DNA from: Psococerastis gibbosa
Taxonomy: Eukaryota > Arthropoda > Insecta > Psocodea > Psocidae
Assembly (NCBI GenBank): GCA_963971405.1
Contig: OZ020485.1
Location: 10,478,001 to 10,542,000 of the forward strand
Length of the DNA stretch: 64,000 nucleotides
Direction of reading: 5' to 3'
The notes under the pieces are model-generated. The model was not told where the DNA came from. It worked only from the letters and a program-made list of their open reading frames with translations, and searched no databases. A program made the translations under genes and the position numbers. Positions 53,001 to 63,487 of the stretch are shown here, in pieces. Position 1 is the stretch's first letter, and each line of letters opens with the position of its first letter.

Positions 53001-56000
53001 CGGAGAAGTTTTCCCTGTATGGCGCAGTCTGTCAGCCAGTCTTGTTTGACCACGTATTTGCATGTGATTAAGCAGGTGAGGAACTTTACAGTACGAACTG
53101 GTTTCCCACAGACAACCAGATGCGTCACTTTGCTCATGCTCTTAACCAGGAAACATCCCAACTGCTTCGCTTTCTGCAAAGAACGTTACTATGAGACCCC
53201 GTATTCACAGACAATTCTCGCGATTTGCCGACGTCTTTTCCATAGTAGCCATAGGGCTAGCCGGAGATTTCTTGTCTATTTCAGAAGCTGGCGTTAAGGG
53301 TTCCTCACAGGCACGCCAGATCATAGAAATCTTCTGAAGTAGGCTCTGCGGGTTCGCACCAACCATTTATCAAGCCCTATTCCTAAAATGGAAAATGGAA
53401 CCTGGCAAGAATTTCGCTCGAACGAGAGATGGCAATTGTTGCAAAAGAGTTAAAAAGCACTATTTGACTATTTATGGGCGGCTCTGACCATCTTTCTGGG
53501 TATTAAACCCGGAGGAGAGGTAAAGTTGGCCCTAAGGCGGTAGTAGACACATCTATTTTACCTAGGAGCGTCAGAGCCACATTAAGGGTTCGGTGAAAAG
53601 GTGGTAAAAGCAAAAGTTAAAAGCAAATGAACAATTCAACAGGCAGGGCTGCCAACAGAATACAGGCGCAATTGACCTTGGGGCTCTCGCAATCTAAATA
53701 ATTTGATTTTATAAATAAATAAATAATGACTTTATTATAGCTGAGACCACCCTAGCGGAGTTAGGGCCATAAGGCCCTCTCTTAAACTCAACTAGGGGTC
53801 AGCAACAAAAACAGCATACATTTTGACTATACTTATTGGGCTAGTGGCGAGAACCACCCGGTTAGACTAGAAAACGATTTTTTTCCGCTTTATTGCATGA
53901 GCTGTGGATGGCTATCCAGCTATAGCCCTGTCCTGAATGGCATACCTTGGAGAATTCCAGATTGACATCGCCGGTAATGGCGACCCACGGCCTGTTTTCC
54001 ACGGTGAGCATTTCAATGTTGGCGACAGGAACGTCCTCCAGCATCTTGGCCTCGGCCTCTTTCAGCTGCTCCACCGTCACGTCCATCCGCGGCCGCTTGA
54101 GCCGCCGGGCCGGTGGGGGAGAGTTCTTGACCGCGTTGTACACCTCCGGGGTCAAACTTATCGGCAATTTCCATGCAGCTGAAAAAAAAACAATGTCTTA
54201 ATATATTTTTTTTTTAATTTGGCGCTTTGCTTTCCTTTATATAAGATGGTATGAGGAAAGCTTTCAGAAGGTCGAAATGTTCGATTTCGATATTTCAATT
54301 TACACCTTTTGAGGTCCCAGGAACAAAAAAAAAAAAAATAGTTTTTACGAAATGTCAGTCCGTTTGTTCTTCGATTTGTGCGCAAACTGCTCGATGGATG
54401 TTGATGAAGTTTAGCTTTTAGGATTAAAATCATTTTAAAATCAAAATTGTCCCGAGATATTATCACGGGACAATTTCTGGGCTGACTCAGTTTTGGGGGC
54501 TTTGCATAAAGAACGCCAAAACGATTTTGTTAAATTCACATATATATTGTAGTCGTTATCGATGTAAACAAAACGCAATAGGTCGCTTCCCCCTTCATGG
54601 TTTGGCTCTGGTGGCAAATAAGTAAAAAAGGCTAATATTCATGAAAAATGACGAAAACATAATTTTTCTGTGGAACCTTTCAATCGATGCTTTCTAACTA
54701 TAGGTGTGTCTTGGTGTTAAATAAAGTTTAAAAAAAAAAAAAAAAAATATGTTGCTTTCCCAAGGGAAATTTTTATTTTGAAGAAATTATGGATCCATGC
54801 CCCATTAGATAGCGTAGCATCCCCTGCCACTATGGCTGTGTTGTATCGTATTATAATGGTCTGCTCATTCTTGACTATGCAATTGTCCCATCGATCAATT
54901 CATGAATTCATGAATTATATCAGGGGCCACCTGTCACGTCTCCCATGACCAGTCAAAAAATATTTCTGACGGACTCTCCTAAATAAAACTGTAAGACATC
55001 CCATCAGATAAGAGCCATATAAGAAAATTTTGTATATTTCAATATTAAGAGATCTATCGTTCTATGCAGGAGAGATGGGACATTCACGCCCGAGAATGTC
55101 CTCATCTCTCCTCTATAGAACTCTAGACATACCCATCAGATGTGGTAGTAGCGAATAGTCGACGCGGAAGACGCTGGATGTGTTGTACTGTTGGTACTTA
55201 TGTAGCTCTGGCTGGTGTATACAGGAGTAATGCCCGAATAGAACTTCATTCAGCCACTGAGCATTCACCGTTACTTTATTTAACTCCTTGGCTTTTCTGA
55301 AAGTGCAAGGAATCAAAGAAAAAACCTCCAAACAGAATCCCCTCCGAGGAATAATAGTAATAATAATACATGTAGTAGAAATACTATGTAGGCCGCACAA
55401 TAGGCCAATAAGGAAAGAAGGTCTTTGCAAACTAGTCTTCTTGTATAGTCGCAATCTAGCCATTGGGTTTTTTTTGTTTTGTTTTTTTTTAAAGATAAAT
55501 CGCATACAAACAATTTAATGAATGTATCCGATTGACCTATTCAGTCGCCTCTATAGGTTAGTACCTGTGTTGAGCTACGACACGTCTCCGATCGCATGGC
55601 GTGTAAAGGCTCGCACAAGTGCAAGCACGTAACCACCTGGCCATCGAAGTCGATTAGTTGTGAGAGTGGGCCGAAAGGCCCAAAATTCGCCCTTATGGAA
55701 AAATAAGACAATTTTCTTTCTTTCTTCTTTCCTTTCATTGGTGTGCAGGAAATCCTTCCATTATCATCTCCATTCACCTATGCCCCGGGCTGTTCTCTTG
55801 AGTTACAAGTCATGAACAAAATTTCGTCTGATTCTTTGTCCGAACGAGAAGGGACAATCACTCCCGCCAAGGATATGTTTTTGAATTTCTGCTGCCACAC
55901 ACCGCGCCTGCTTCGAATAATGACCAATTGCCCCAACTTATTGGTTAAACAACAAACCTGTATTTGGGGCCTTCCGGTTTCCTGCAAATAAGTATCTGAG

Positions 56001-59000
56001 TAGCTGGAGAAAAGTAGTTCCTGTACAGACCGCCAGCAGCTTTAATCATCAAAACGACTCGATCACGCTCACTTCGCTCTTCGAACCCAGTCAGACTCAT
56101 ATGGTACTTTGATAAAGGTTTCTCCCGGCTACAAGAAATAAGTGAGTTAATTAGACTTTTGCACGATCTATTGACGTTCAAAAACCAATAAATTTCCACA
56201 AATTTGTTTTCTATATTAATATTATTATTAAAATTAGAGGATATAGAAAAACTGGGCTTGGCGGGATTCGAACCCACGACCTACGCCTAACCGGGGCGTC
56301 GTCTTAACCACTGTACCACAAACCCCGACAAGAACAGTTGACATACAGTATATCCTCTACTTATATGCTTTTGTTGACATGAGGTTAGCACAGCAAAATT
56401 AGATTTTTGGAGCCATCCACTACGTGGCCTATGACCAGCCATTGAATATACGTAGCAGGTGGCCTCAGGATTAAAAAAAATATTTTTGGCGCGCTCGAAT
56501 GGCCCATCTCTCCCATACGTATAGGACGTATAGAACTCTAATGCTTACCTAAAAGGGAGAGGGAAATGCAGTGCCAACCACGGGACGCTGATGGAGCCCT
56601 TGGCGACGACATCGCTGAGCCAATATGCAGTGACGCAGCGCTTACCATCGCGCAACCCCTGCTGCACAATCCCGTGCTTCTGCGTTTCACACAGTACATG
56701 AGTTACTCTGGAAATTAACAAAAAGTCAACATTTTTGTACAATGGACCACTTTCCTACAGAATAATTCAACATGACGGGCCTCTGCCTCGGTGTGATTCG
56801 CGCAGCGCATCCCCATACTTATCTTATAGAGCTTTGGTATATGATGCAACGCCCTGACTGGTGGGGAGTAATTGCTAATTGACATGTACCCCATCACTCT
56901 TCTCACGGATATGAAGTTAATTAGAGTCTTTCCTTCGTTTGTTCTTTGGAGCACCTCTCCGTTTGTTATATGGTTTCCCCATGATAATTTTAGCATTCTT
57001 CTATAAAACCACATTTCAAAGGCTTCCAACTTTTTCCTATCTTTTTCGTAGATGTCTCTTAGCCATAAAGCAGTATGTTCCAAACAAATGTTTTCCTTAT
57101 ACTGTCGATGTTATTAGACTCGAGCAATTTCGACTTTTCGTTAAAGGCTATTAGGACTAGGGGGAATACGGAAAACAAAAGCTCGAGTTTTGTCATTTAA
57201 GAGCTTACAGTAGGGAGAATCATTCAGCTCTAGGCAGCACAGAAATCACCCCCCTCCCTCTCCCCGCAGGATAATGGTTAATTAATTAAAATATTAGAAC
57301 TTACCTATGAGTGTAGTTACTCTCAACTTCGCCACCATGATCCCGAATAATCTCTTCCCACGCGGAAATATTGACCTCGGAGGACTCCGATTTGTCATAC
57401 TCCACGATGTAGAATACACATCCGATCAGGTACTTGTCCTGCGGTACTAAAATAAGAAACCGCAATATTGTATTTGACTTATGGCGAGAACCTCCACCTT
57501 ACGCTTGGTCACAACTGCGGGATCGTTGATTTTCCAAGCTGTGGATGCCCTGCTTGCTATCCTGGTAGAATCTGGCGTGAGTACGAGCAATCTGTCAATT
57601 ATGCCAACGAAAGCTATAAGTAGGTACTCACTTTTGATATTCGGATTATGGGTGAAGAATTGAGGTTTCGGCGGGACAGGAACGGGCGGAGCAGGAGCCG
57701 GGCTTTTGGGGCCCACATTGGTGATGTTGCCAAGAGTTCTTCGGGGCTGCAGTTGGACGCTGGGGCCGGGGCTGAAGACCACGCCCTCGGAGGCGGGGCC
57801 CGGCACCGCCCTCTGCTGTGCTGACATGAGCCGCAGTTGTCCGGCCGCGCTGTCCGCAACTCCCATCACCTAAATCATGAAATTGTTGTTATTGAGAGAA
57901 CAAGAAAGCACTAACCGCATGCATCCAAAATATCTTAACAGAATTAAATCTATATGGTACTTTTAAAAAATTAAATTAGTTAGCAGAGAGATGACTCTCG
58001 TACCGGCAACTGGTTAGGCACCAAGCACAACCACAACCTAGGGTAGCTACAGAGCCACAAGTTTCAAAATATTTTCGCCCAATGCATTTTGATTACCTCT
58101 TAAAGACCGAGAAGGCGAACATTTCGCATAGAAGGAAAGGCATATTATAACACATAATAGCCATATTGTATGTAACAAATCAGGGTGGCGCTACTCAGCT
58201 ACTGTGTGAATAATCATTTTAGGAATTTTAGCTGCCGGAAATAGTACGGAATCATAGAAATATTCATTAGAAAATTATGAAACTCTATACGACAAAAATA
58301 ATAAACCAATTTCAGTAATTAATTTACCACAGCCTACTACATTTATAATAAAGGGGTAGCGGGCCGTTGACAGCGACCACCTCAGGATCACTCCCAAAAT
58401 AGGTGGGTTCATATTTTTTATTTAATTTAATGGTTAAGTAATAACGATTTTGTGTGCTCAATTAGCAGAGGACTATTACATACATAGTACTACCAGGAAT
58501 GTTTTAGTTTGTGAAACTGATAGGCGACAGAAATTTACCGAATTATCAAATTCGTCGGTGGTAGGTAGGTGGCAAACATCAACGTTAAGAGTGTACAGCC
58601 CGTAGGAAAGTGGCAGCCCAAAATTTAATACTTTTTATTTTTTATTTAATTAACTAAGCATGCTATTAAAGATTTGGCTCATCAAAGTTGTAGAAGACTA
58701 CTTCATGCATCATATATTAAGGTATTTTTAGTTTTCGAAATTGTAGTTTTTTTATAAAATAGATAATACGTGAAAAGTTATTGTTTATAAAATATTTGCA
58801 TGTTTATGAAAAACCTAAAATTTCGAAAATTAAAAATATCTTATAATATGATGCATGAAGTCTTCTACAACTTTAATGAGCCAAATCTTTAATAACATGC
58901 TTAGTTAATTAAATAAAAAATAAAAAGTATTACATTTCGGGCTACCAATTTCCTACGGGCTGTACACTCTTAAAGCTTCCTCTTATATGTTTTTTTGTGT

Positions 59001-62000
59001 TTTTTATCCCTAATCATAAAACACATACAGTTTGTAAAATTATTATCAACACTCCAACGCAGTGAAAACCATGCAATAGTACAATACTACTTAACATAAT
59101 AACTAAGAACGGGGGTGTTAAATATTACGGTATGGTTACTTAACATGAAGATGTTCATGCTTCATCGCTACAGCATCTCTTTGAATTTTAATTATCCGGA
59201 GTAAATTTATGGTGCTTTGGAGTAGGACAAATCAAGACGGTAGAAAATAACCCCCGGACAATATTAGATGACTGTAGCAATGCTTATAGACTACTGCCAG
59301 CCAGTCAATGGTGGAGGCATGGTGGTACATGGTGGTAAGAACATCTAACAAATACCACCCACTCAATTAGTTGATAACAACCATAAACATATTTTCTTAT
59401 TATTTTATTATATTTTTATTAATCATCACTACAATTACTGAATAGTAAGGTTTAGCAAAGCAAAAATGCACAAACGCAAAGAAAACATAGGGACAAAACA
59501 TAATTACGAATATAACAATAAGAAAATTTTTAGCTCGATTTTTCCGATTGTTACCCAATCTTTTCCAAAGTGTTGTTGTGAAAAAATCATTACCATTAAG
59601 TCCCAACATAGCACTGCAATGTTCCAATGCATGAGAGACTTCCCCCTCATAAGACGAACCATTCTCTCTTGACTAAATTTAATAGTAAAATGTTTCTATA
59701 AGAATCAAAATAAAGATTTTTTGTATATTTAGGTAGTATGTACGTGTATTTAAGGTGCAAACATGGTTTTCCTGGTTTTAGTGCTCACCCTTAATTACAC
59801 CTACATACGGTATGTAGAAAAAAACAGCAGTTTCCAGCGTTAAGACATGCTCAGCGATAAATCAGCACAGGCTACAGCGGTTGAAATGAGCTAAACAGGC
59901 ACAATAATGCATTTAATAGTATTCTAAATAATGCAGGAGAGCAGTGACGTGTGTAAAATAATACCCCGCCAATACATGTACGTATTATGAGCAAATCCAA
60001 GTACCCCCACGGCCCACAACGCATTTTTTATAATCAATTTTCAAATGAAATATCGATTGTAGAGCCGTCAAAAATAACTGTTAAATTAGCAGAAATGCTC
60101 CTCTGCATTTCGATACATCACATGTGGCCTTCACTAACACTAATGAACTCCTTCCTCGGGACTACCACACCAATCTTTTTTTTTTTTTTTTAAGTCAATA
60201 ATTAGAAATAGTTAGAAATTGGTTCATGTAATGTATCATAATTCTCAGAAATGTTTTTGCAGTTTTTCTTGATATTTTTGGCAGCTCTAAGATTGATGTG
60301 GCATGTGATATCTGATGTTTACACTAATAAGGCTTTTCCCACTGCGATTGTTTCTTAACAATAGACTACCTCAATGAAAGCTCTACAGTAGAGCGTTAAG
60401 TTTTAGTTAGATGGCGGGGGCAAAACTAAGTAGACCTTATGACGTCATCACGCTTTCCGTAAGGATATTTTTCATGCATAGGCTTCCCCTAGCACGGAAT
60501 CACAGATTCACAAATGTTTAGATTGTATAGAAATAATTTTGCAATTTCTCAAAAAGGGGAGCTCAGGGGTCTCCCCCGGGGAAAAAAAATGAAAATATAA
60601 GTGCAAAATAGTAGGGTTTTACGCATTTTAATAGTAGTAAAGTATAGCTGTAGATTTTACAAATAAGCTAATAAAGGAATGCTTACATTCATATAGCTGC
60701 AAACAGCGGGCCCGGGGGTCTTCATGAACCACGTCCTACAATGCTCAAGGCGGGGGGGGGGGGGGGGGCAAAGCCCCCCCCCAAAAGGAGCTGGCGGGGG
60801 CAAGATAGACCGTGCCCCCGCCAACTTTACGCCCCAGGCTCTACTATCGATATCTCCTGCGAAATTTGAAATTGTACACCTGTAAGGTTTTTCCCCTACG
60901 GTTGTGCTTTATATAGTATAAAAATGGGTTAGCGGGCAGTCTTTTTCACACGTCGGGTCTCTTCTACACAGAACTCTAAGTTAGCTAAGCACAATGATTG
61001 CATTCATGCCATTCCTGATAGGTGTTACCTGCTGCTGCTGCTGCTGGGGCTGCGGAGAGATGTGGCCCGTGTGCAGACGGCTGCTGAGCATGTTGGCCAG
61101 CGCGGTCTTCGTCCGGTTGTTGACGACAATCCCGCCACCGCCCTACACCCAAAACACACGCCCACCACCGGGGTCAGACCCAGACACTCATATAAACACA
61201 GCCCTGCCTCGCTACAATCACTCTGGCACTATAACTCAGGTTTCAGGCGTTCAGACCAATTTCATCGCTTTATTACGTAACACTGCATTAAAGCTTGCAA
61301 ATAGATCGGCTTCTAAGCTTGCCTCGACAAGGACAACCTATCTGCCTTTCCACACCTCGTTTAGGTACTGAGTAAGTGATTATGCTGGTTACTAGGCTTC
61401 ATAGGGATACATTGATCCACATCACAACATGGTCATACAGGTCCAATGTTTTGTCAACAATGGTGTTGAGCGATATGCTGACCACAAATCCTGAGGCGCA
61501 TATTCCACCGACCTCGATAGTGATACTGATATTGACGTGGTAGCAGACATTAAAGACAGTCTAAAAATGTCTGCTACCACGTCAATATCAGTATCACTAT
61601 CACTATCGAGGTCGGTGGAATTTGCGCCTTACAAATGGGAAGCTTCGACTGAATTTTCGGGCACTATTATTGTTTCCCATTATTATATTCGCCGCTAGCA
61701 AACTGGACGTAATTTCGATGGCAGCCTACACCAGTCGCAAACGACAATGGACAAGCTGAGACTTGAATAGGGTGGCCAGATATACTCTTCTCAAGAGTAT
61801 TTATACTCTTTTGTGTTCCAAGTTCGACATACTCTTTCTTTTTGTGCTTTTGATGTAAATATACTCTCTTTTTAAATCAGATCCCACTATATATAAAGAG
61901 CTATGCTAGAGGAAGTGCACTCTTCAGCTAAATACAAGTACCTTAGGTCGGAAAAAAATACACAAGGTAGAATGCAATATAAATAATTTTATAATTCAAG

Positions 62001-62958
62001 TAGCTATTGCTTCACTCAACGCTTGTTAACAATTGTAAAAATTTTTTGCGATTAAATAATCTTGTCATACGATTTTTATAGTGAAGAAATACGTGTACTA
62101 TACCCCATCAATCAGTGATTTAAAGAGGAGAGTGTGACACACCACTCCCCCCCCCCCCTTGGCTCTTACATAATGGATGTATATGTATACTCTTTTGGTT
62201 TTGAAAATCTGGCCACCCTAGGCTTGAAGTACGATATTAATTTGATCAAGTCTTGTGCGAGTCTATTCCAGGCCTAACATCAGTCACTATTTACTACTTG
62301 TATATGCGAGAATTAATGAAGATTTTTGGCCCCCTAGGAACCTTCCTGAACCATATCACAATGTATTAATCTGGTTTTTGTCTGTCCAGACAATAAATTG
62401 CTCCATGAGAATTATGCTTTATCTTATGGGATTTTTTCGTGCCCAATTTCCTTAACCCACACACAAACACTAACCTCCTACCCTCACATTATTGTATTAG
62501 GTGGAAACATTAGGTGGGCTTGCGAGAAATCTAGAGACCTAAAACCGCAACACTAACTAAATAATTTCGGCGCGCAATACATCTAGACCTCCTTTATTAT
62601 GTTGCCTTGCTAATCAAACAAGATATCCGGTTTTTTCCGTAACTGACAGCTCCAGACCGCGTGGTATATGTCCATTGTACTCGTACCTACTACTATTTTA
62701 TATTACTCAACTCTTGAGTCACACAAAATAAAATTAACAATCCAGCTTTCAAGGGCCTGCCATAAGAAGTTACACTTCAAAAACACTTTCGTCACCGTGA
62801 CGTTCAATTTAAAGCGTTACCCCACGGCCACCCCTTCCATGTGAAATTGCCCGACTGCATTTACCCCAAAACTGTGAGATGAAAATGGGACTCACCGGCG
62901 TCTGCTCAACCGCAGCGACCTCCTCGGCGTGGGTGACGGCCGTTGACACTTGAGGTAC
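50001..62958 (-). CDS. PAXIP1: PAXIP1/PTIP homologue, 3' eleven exons (5' end outside window)
   Basis: Exons in transcript order: 62896-62958, 61029-61142, 57632-57869, 57305-57446, 56549-56707, 55958-56128, 55133-55296, 53946-54178, 53002-53173, 50636-50733 and 50001-50348 (stop at 50001-50003). All splice sites are GT..AG and all phases close, giving 633 residues. Residues 1-138 are a Gln/Pro-rich linker (QPQQQQQQ at about 52-59, PAPAPPVPVPPKP). BRCT3 is about 140-230 (RCVTAYWLSDVV), BRCT4 about 248-325 (MSLTGFEERSERDR, VTVNAQWLNEVLFGHY), BRCT5 about 415-480 (VTHLVVCGKPVRTVKFLT, VVKQDWLTDC) and BRCT6 about 495-610 (FYLTPGVFPSRRALCEMVEL). Human PTIP is 1069 aa with two further N-terminal BRCTs, expected upstream. 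PTIP links KMT2C/D H3K4 methylation and double-strand-break repair in the nucleus, its last BRCT pair binding phosphoserine. The final 20 residues are charged and unlike vertebrate PTIP. Confidence 0.92.
50877..52210. mobile_element. TTAA-flanked foldback, 1.33 kb, with a MITE at its centre
   Basis: The ends ATTATAGTGGAATG and CATTCTACTATAAT are inverted. The arms run about 545 bp each (50877-51420 and 51613-52210), with shared blocks CGGGCGATCTGAGTTCGGGA / TCCCGAACTCAGATCGCCCG. TTAA is on both sides (50873-50876, 52211-52214). Exactly between the arms is a 188-bp TA-flanked element. It is in the PAXIP1 intron between exons 53002 and 50733. No ORF. Confidence 0.9.
51423..51610. mobile_element. 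MITE with TIR GTCCGGTCAATTTAG
   Basis: The left end GTCCGGTCAATTTAG and right end CTAAATTGGCCGGAC are flanked by TA. The same terminus bounds the large element at 13759-17128, but the subterminal sequence is unrelated. 188 bp, non-coding. Confidence 0.85.
52300..52900 (+). repeat. Dispersed repeat pieces in PAXIP1 intron
   Basis: 52330-52420 resembles 5090-5165 and 26560-26640. 52775-52890 (GTGTGAGTCTCTACAAACC, GCGATCGGAGACAATTCGTA) is the second form of the repeat at 4617-4885. Confidence 0.5.
53205..53400. repeat. Dispersed repeat shared with Orct intron 4
   Basis: Same family as 38251-38440: CCATAGGGCTAGCC, GAGATTTCTTGTCTATTTCA and GAAATCTTCTGAAGTAGGCT. Confidence 0.6.
53705..53800 (-). 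repeat. CR1/L2-like LINE or SINE A 3' tail
   Basis: The minus strand reads CTAGTTGAGTTTAAGAGAGG, hairpin GGGCCTTATGGCCC, CTAACTCCGCTAGG and an ATTT repeat, the tail common to the 20410-20490 LINE and SINE A. No tRNA head is visible upstream. Confidence 0.7.
54226..54790 (+). repeat. Dispersed repeat S, copy 4
   Basis: From TTGCTTTCCTTTATATAAG through CGAAATGTCAGTCCGTTTG, TTAAATTCACATATATATTG and GGAACCTTTCAATCGATGC to an A17 run at 54731. The end module is missing. In a PAXIP1 intron. Confidence 0.7.
55058..55124. repeat. Isolated hairpin in a PAXIP1 intron
   Basis: GGAGAGATGGGACATTC and GAATGTCCTCATCTCTCC pair around an 8-base loop, and GTTCTAT / ATAGAAC extends the stem. It lies 9 bp downstream of the donor of exon 55133-55296. 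Confidence 0.65.
55500..55695 (-). repeat. Dispersed repeat of 4617-4885, copy 3 (inverted)
   Basis: The plus strand reads GTGTTGAGCTACGACACGTC, GATCGCATGGCGTGTAAAGG and CACCTGGCCATCGAAGTCGA, complementary to copy 1. Confidence 0.7.
56229..56400 (-). mobile_element. SINE family B, copy 4
   Basis: The tRNA-like head is at 56325-56254 on the minus strand, with GGGTTTG..CAAGCCC acceptor arms, ACGCC/GGCGT anticodon stem and loop CCGGTTA (Thr GGT reading, but C at position 33). The 3' tail is shortened to AGAGGATAT at 56238. In a PAXIP1 intron. Confidence 0.8.
56715..57150 (-). pseudogene. LINE C-terminal fragment in a PAXIP1 intron
   Basis: Minus-strand frame 57083-56715: RKKLEAFEMWFYRRMLKLSW, HITNGEVLQRTNEGKTLI and RRVMGYMS, the module after reverse transcriptase in RTE/CR1-like LINEs (normally 'AFEMWCYRRMLKI'). 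Stops upstream (about 57065) show decay. Confidence 0.7.
57870..58582. other. Part of the 3.1-kb PAXIP1 intron
   Basis: AT-rich, no element or exon recognised. Confidence 0.5.
58589..58969. mobile_element. TTAA-flanked foldback, 381 bp
   Basis: The ends GAGTGTACAGCCCGTAGG and CCTACGGGCTGTACACTC are perfect inverted repeats, with TTAA at 58585-58588 and 58970-58973. The arms extend about 175 bp (GTTGTAGAAGACTACTTCAT / ATGAAGTCTTCTACAACT). A scrap of the arm (GCTGTAGAAGACTATTTCAT) is also at 20670. Non-coding. Confidence 0.9.
58974..60400. other. No gene recognised
   Basis: 60040-60150 carries the GAAATGCTCCTCTGCATTTC repeat also seen at 22977-23100. Short frames have no domain. Confidence 0.45.
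60407..60824. mobile_element. Probable TIR element with GTCTCC repeat inside
   Basis: AGATGGCGGGGGCA and TGCCCCCGCCAACT form imperfect inverted ends, and both ends carry a 'GTAGAC / TAGACC' block. The interior is one unit of the CAGGGGTCTCCCCC / GGGTTTTACGC repeat and a G17 run at 60750-60768. Target repeat unclear. Confidence 0.5.
61494..61629. mobile_element. Hairpin element family H, copy in a PAXIP1 intron
   Basis: The ends AGGCGCATATTCCACCGACC and GGTCGGTGGAATTTGCGCCT are inverted, with apex GTGGTAGCAGACATTAAAGA..AATGTCTGCTACCAC. The stem pairs over about 50 bases, with one 6-base bulge (ATCACT repeated on the right arm). Confidence 0.9.
61640..61762. repeat. Tigger-like MITE fragment
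   Basis: CTATTATTGTTTCCCATTAT, TATATTCGCCG and GACAAGCTGAGAC align with 63235-63320 inside the complete Tigger-like element. Confidence 0.55.
61768..62220. mobile_element. hAT-like MITE
   Basis: The ends TAGGGTGGCCAGAT and ATCTGGCCACCCTA are inverted, flanked by GACTTGAA (61760-61767) and GGCTTGAA (62221-62228), 7 of 8 identical. The inside is rich in ATACTCTTTT. No ORF. It inserted at the end of the Tigger fragment. Confidence 0.85.
62229..62895. other. Rest of PAXIP1 intron
   Basis: No element recognised. Confidence 0.5.
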
Positions 62959-63114
62959 CTGCACACACAAACTCTCACACACTCACTTCTCGCAAGCCAC
63001 GGATGTCTAAGCACCGACATAGAAACACTTCGAGCGATACATTGTAGTCACAGCTTCAGGTAGTGACGTCACAGGTAGGGTTTCAATGACGAATCCTGGG
63101 ATGACTTACAAGTA
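62959..63114. other. Upstream intron of PAXIP1
   Basis: Starts with a CACACA-rich acceptor region. Nothing else. Confidence 0.4.
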
Positions 63115-63487
63115 CAGTAGAACTCCAATTATCTGAATTTTGTTTAAATGGGTAAAATTTCAGCTAAATTCGTTTTCTGATGAAATTTACTTGTTAAAAA
63201 ATTGGCAAGTAAAATAGCCAACGACCCCATCGAATTTTCGGATATTATTATTGTTTTCCCTATATTATATTCGCCGTGGGCAGCCTGCATCGGTTGCAAC
63301 CGGCAATAGACAAGCTGAGACATTATTAATTAAATGAGACTGTACTGTACCTAAAGGAAGGTTCAGTAAACATCACGGTCAAAGTAAGCAGTGGGACTGT
63401 CTACTGTATAGTCAAGTTGCTCATCCAGTTAAATATTTTTTTCAGAAATATAATCAGAGTTCGGTTAATAAAATTGGTGTTCTACTG
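63115..63487. mobile_element. Tigger/pogo-like MITE
   Basis: The ends CAGTAGAACTCCAATTATC and AATTGGTGTTCTACTG are inverted, the classical Tigger terminus. The interior has GACAAGCTGAGACATT and GAGACTGTACTGTACC, also Tigger-like. The left flank is TA, the right TG. No transposase. Confidence 0.8.

Noticed and set aside
55778-55987. Protein on the minus strand
   Set aside because: A different frame overlapping the donor side of the PAXIP1 exon 55958-56128; no domain.
56254-56325. tRNA-Thr gene (minus strand)
   Set aside because: It folds as a cloverleaf with a GGT anticodon, but position 33 is C, not U, and the sequence recurs with a common tail at 11317 and 18102, so it is a SINE head.
60994-61371. 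Cys-rich plus-strand protein
   Set aside because: Complement of the PAXIP1 polyglutamine exon; the cysteines come from CTG repeats.
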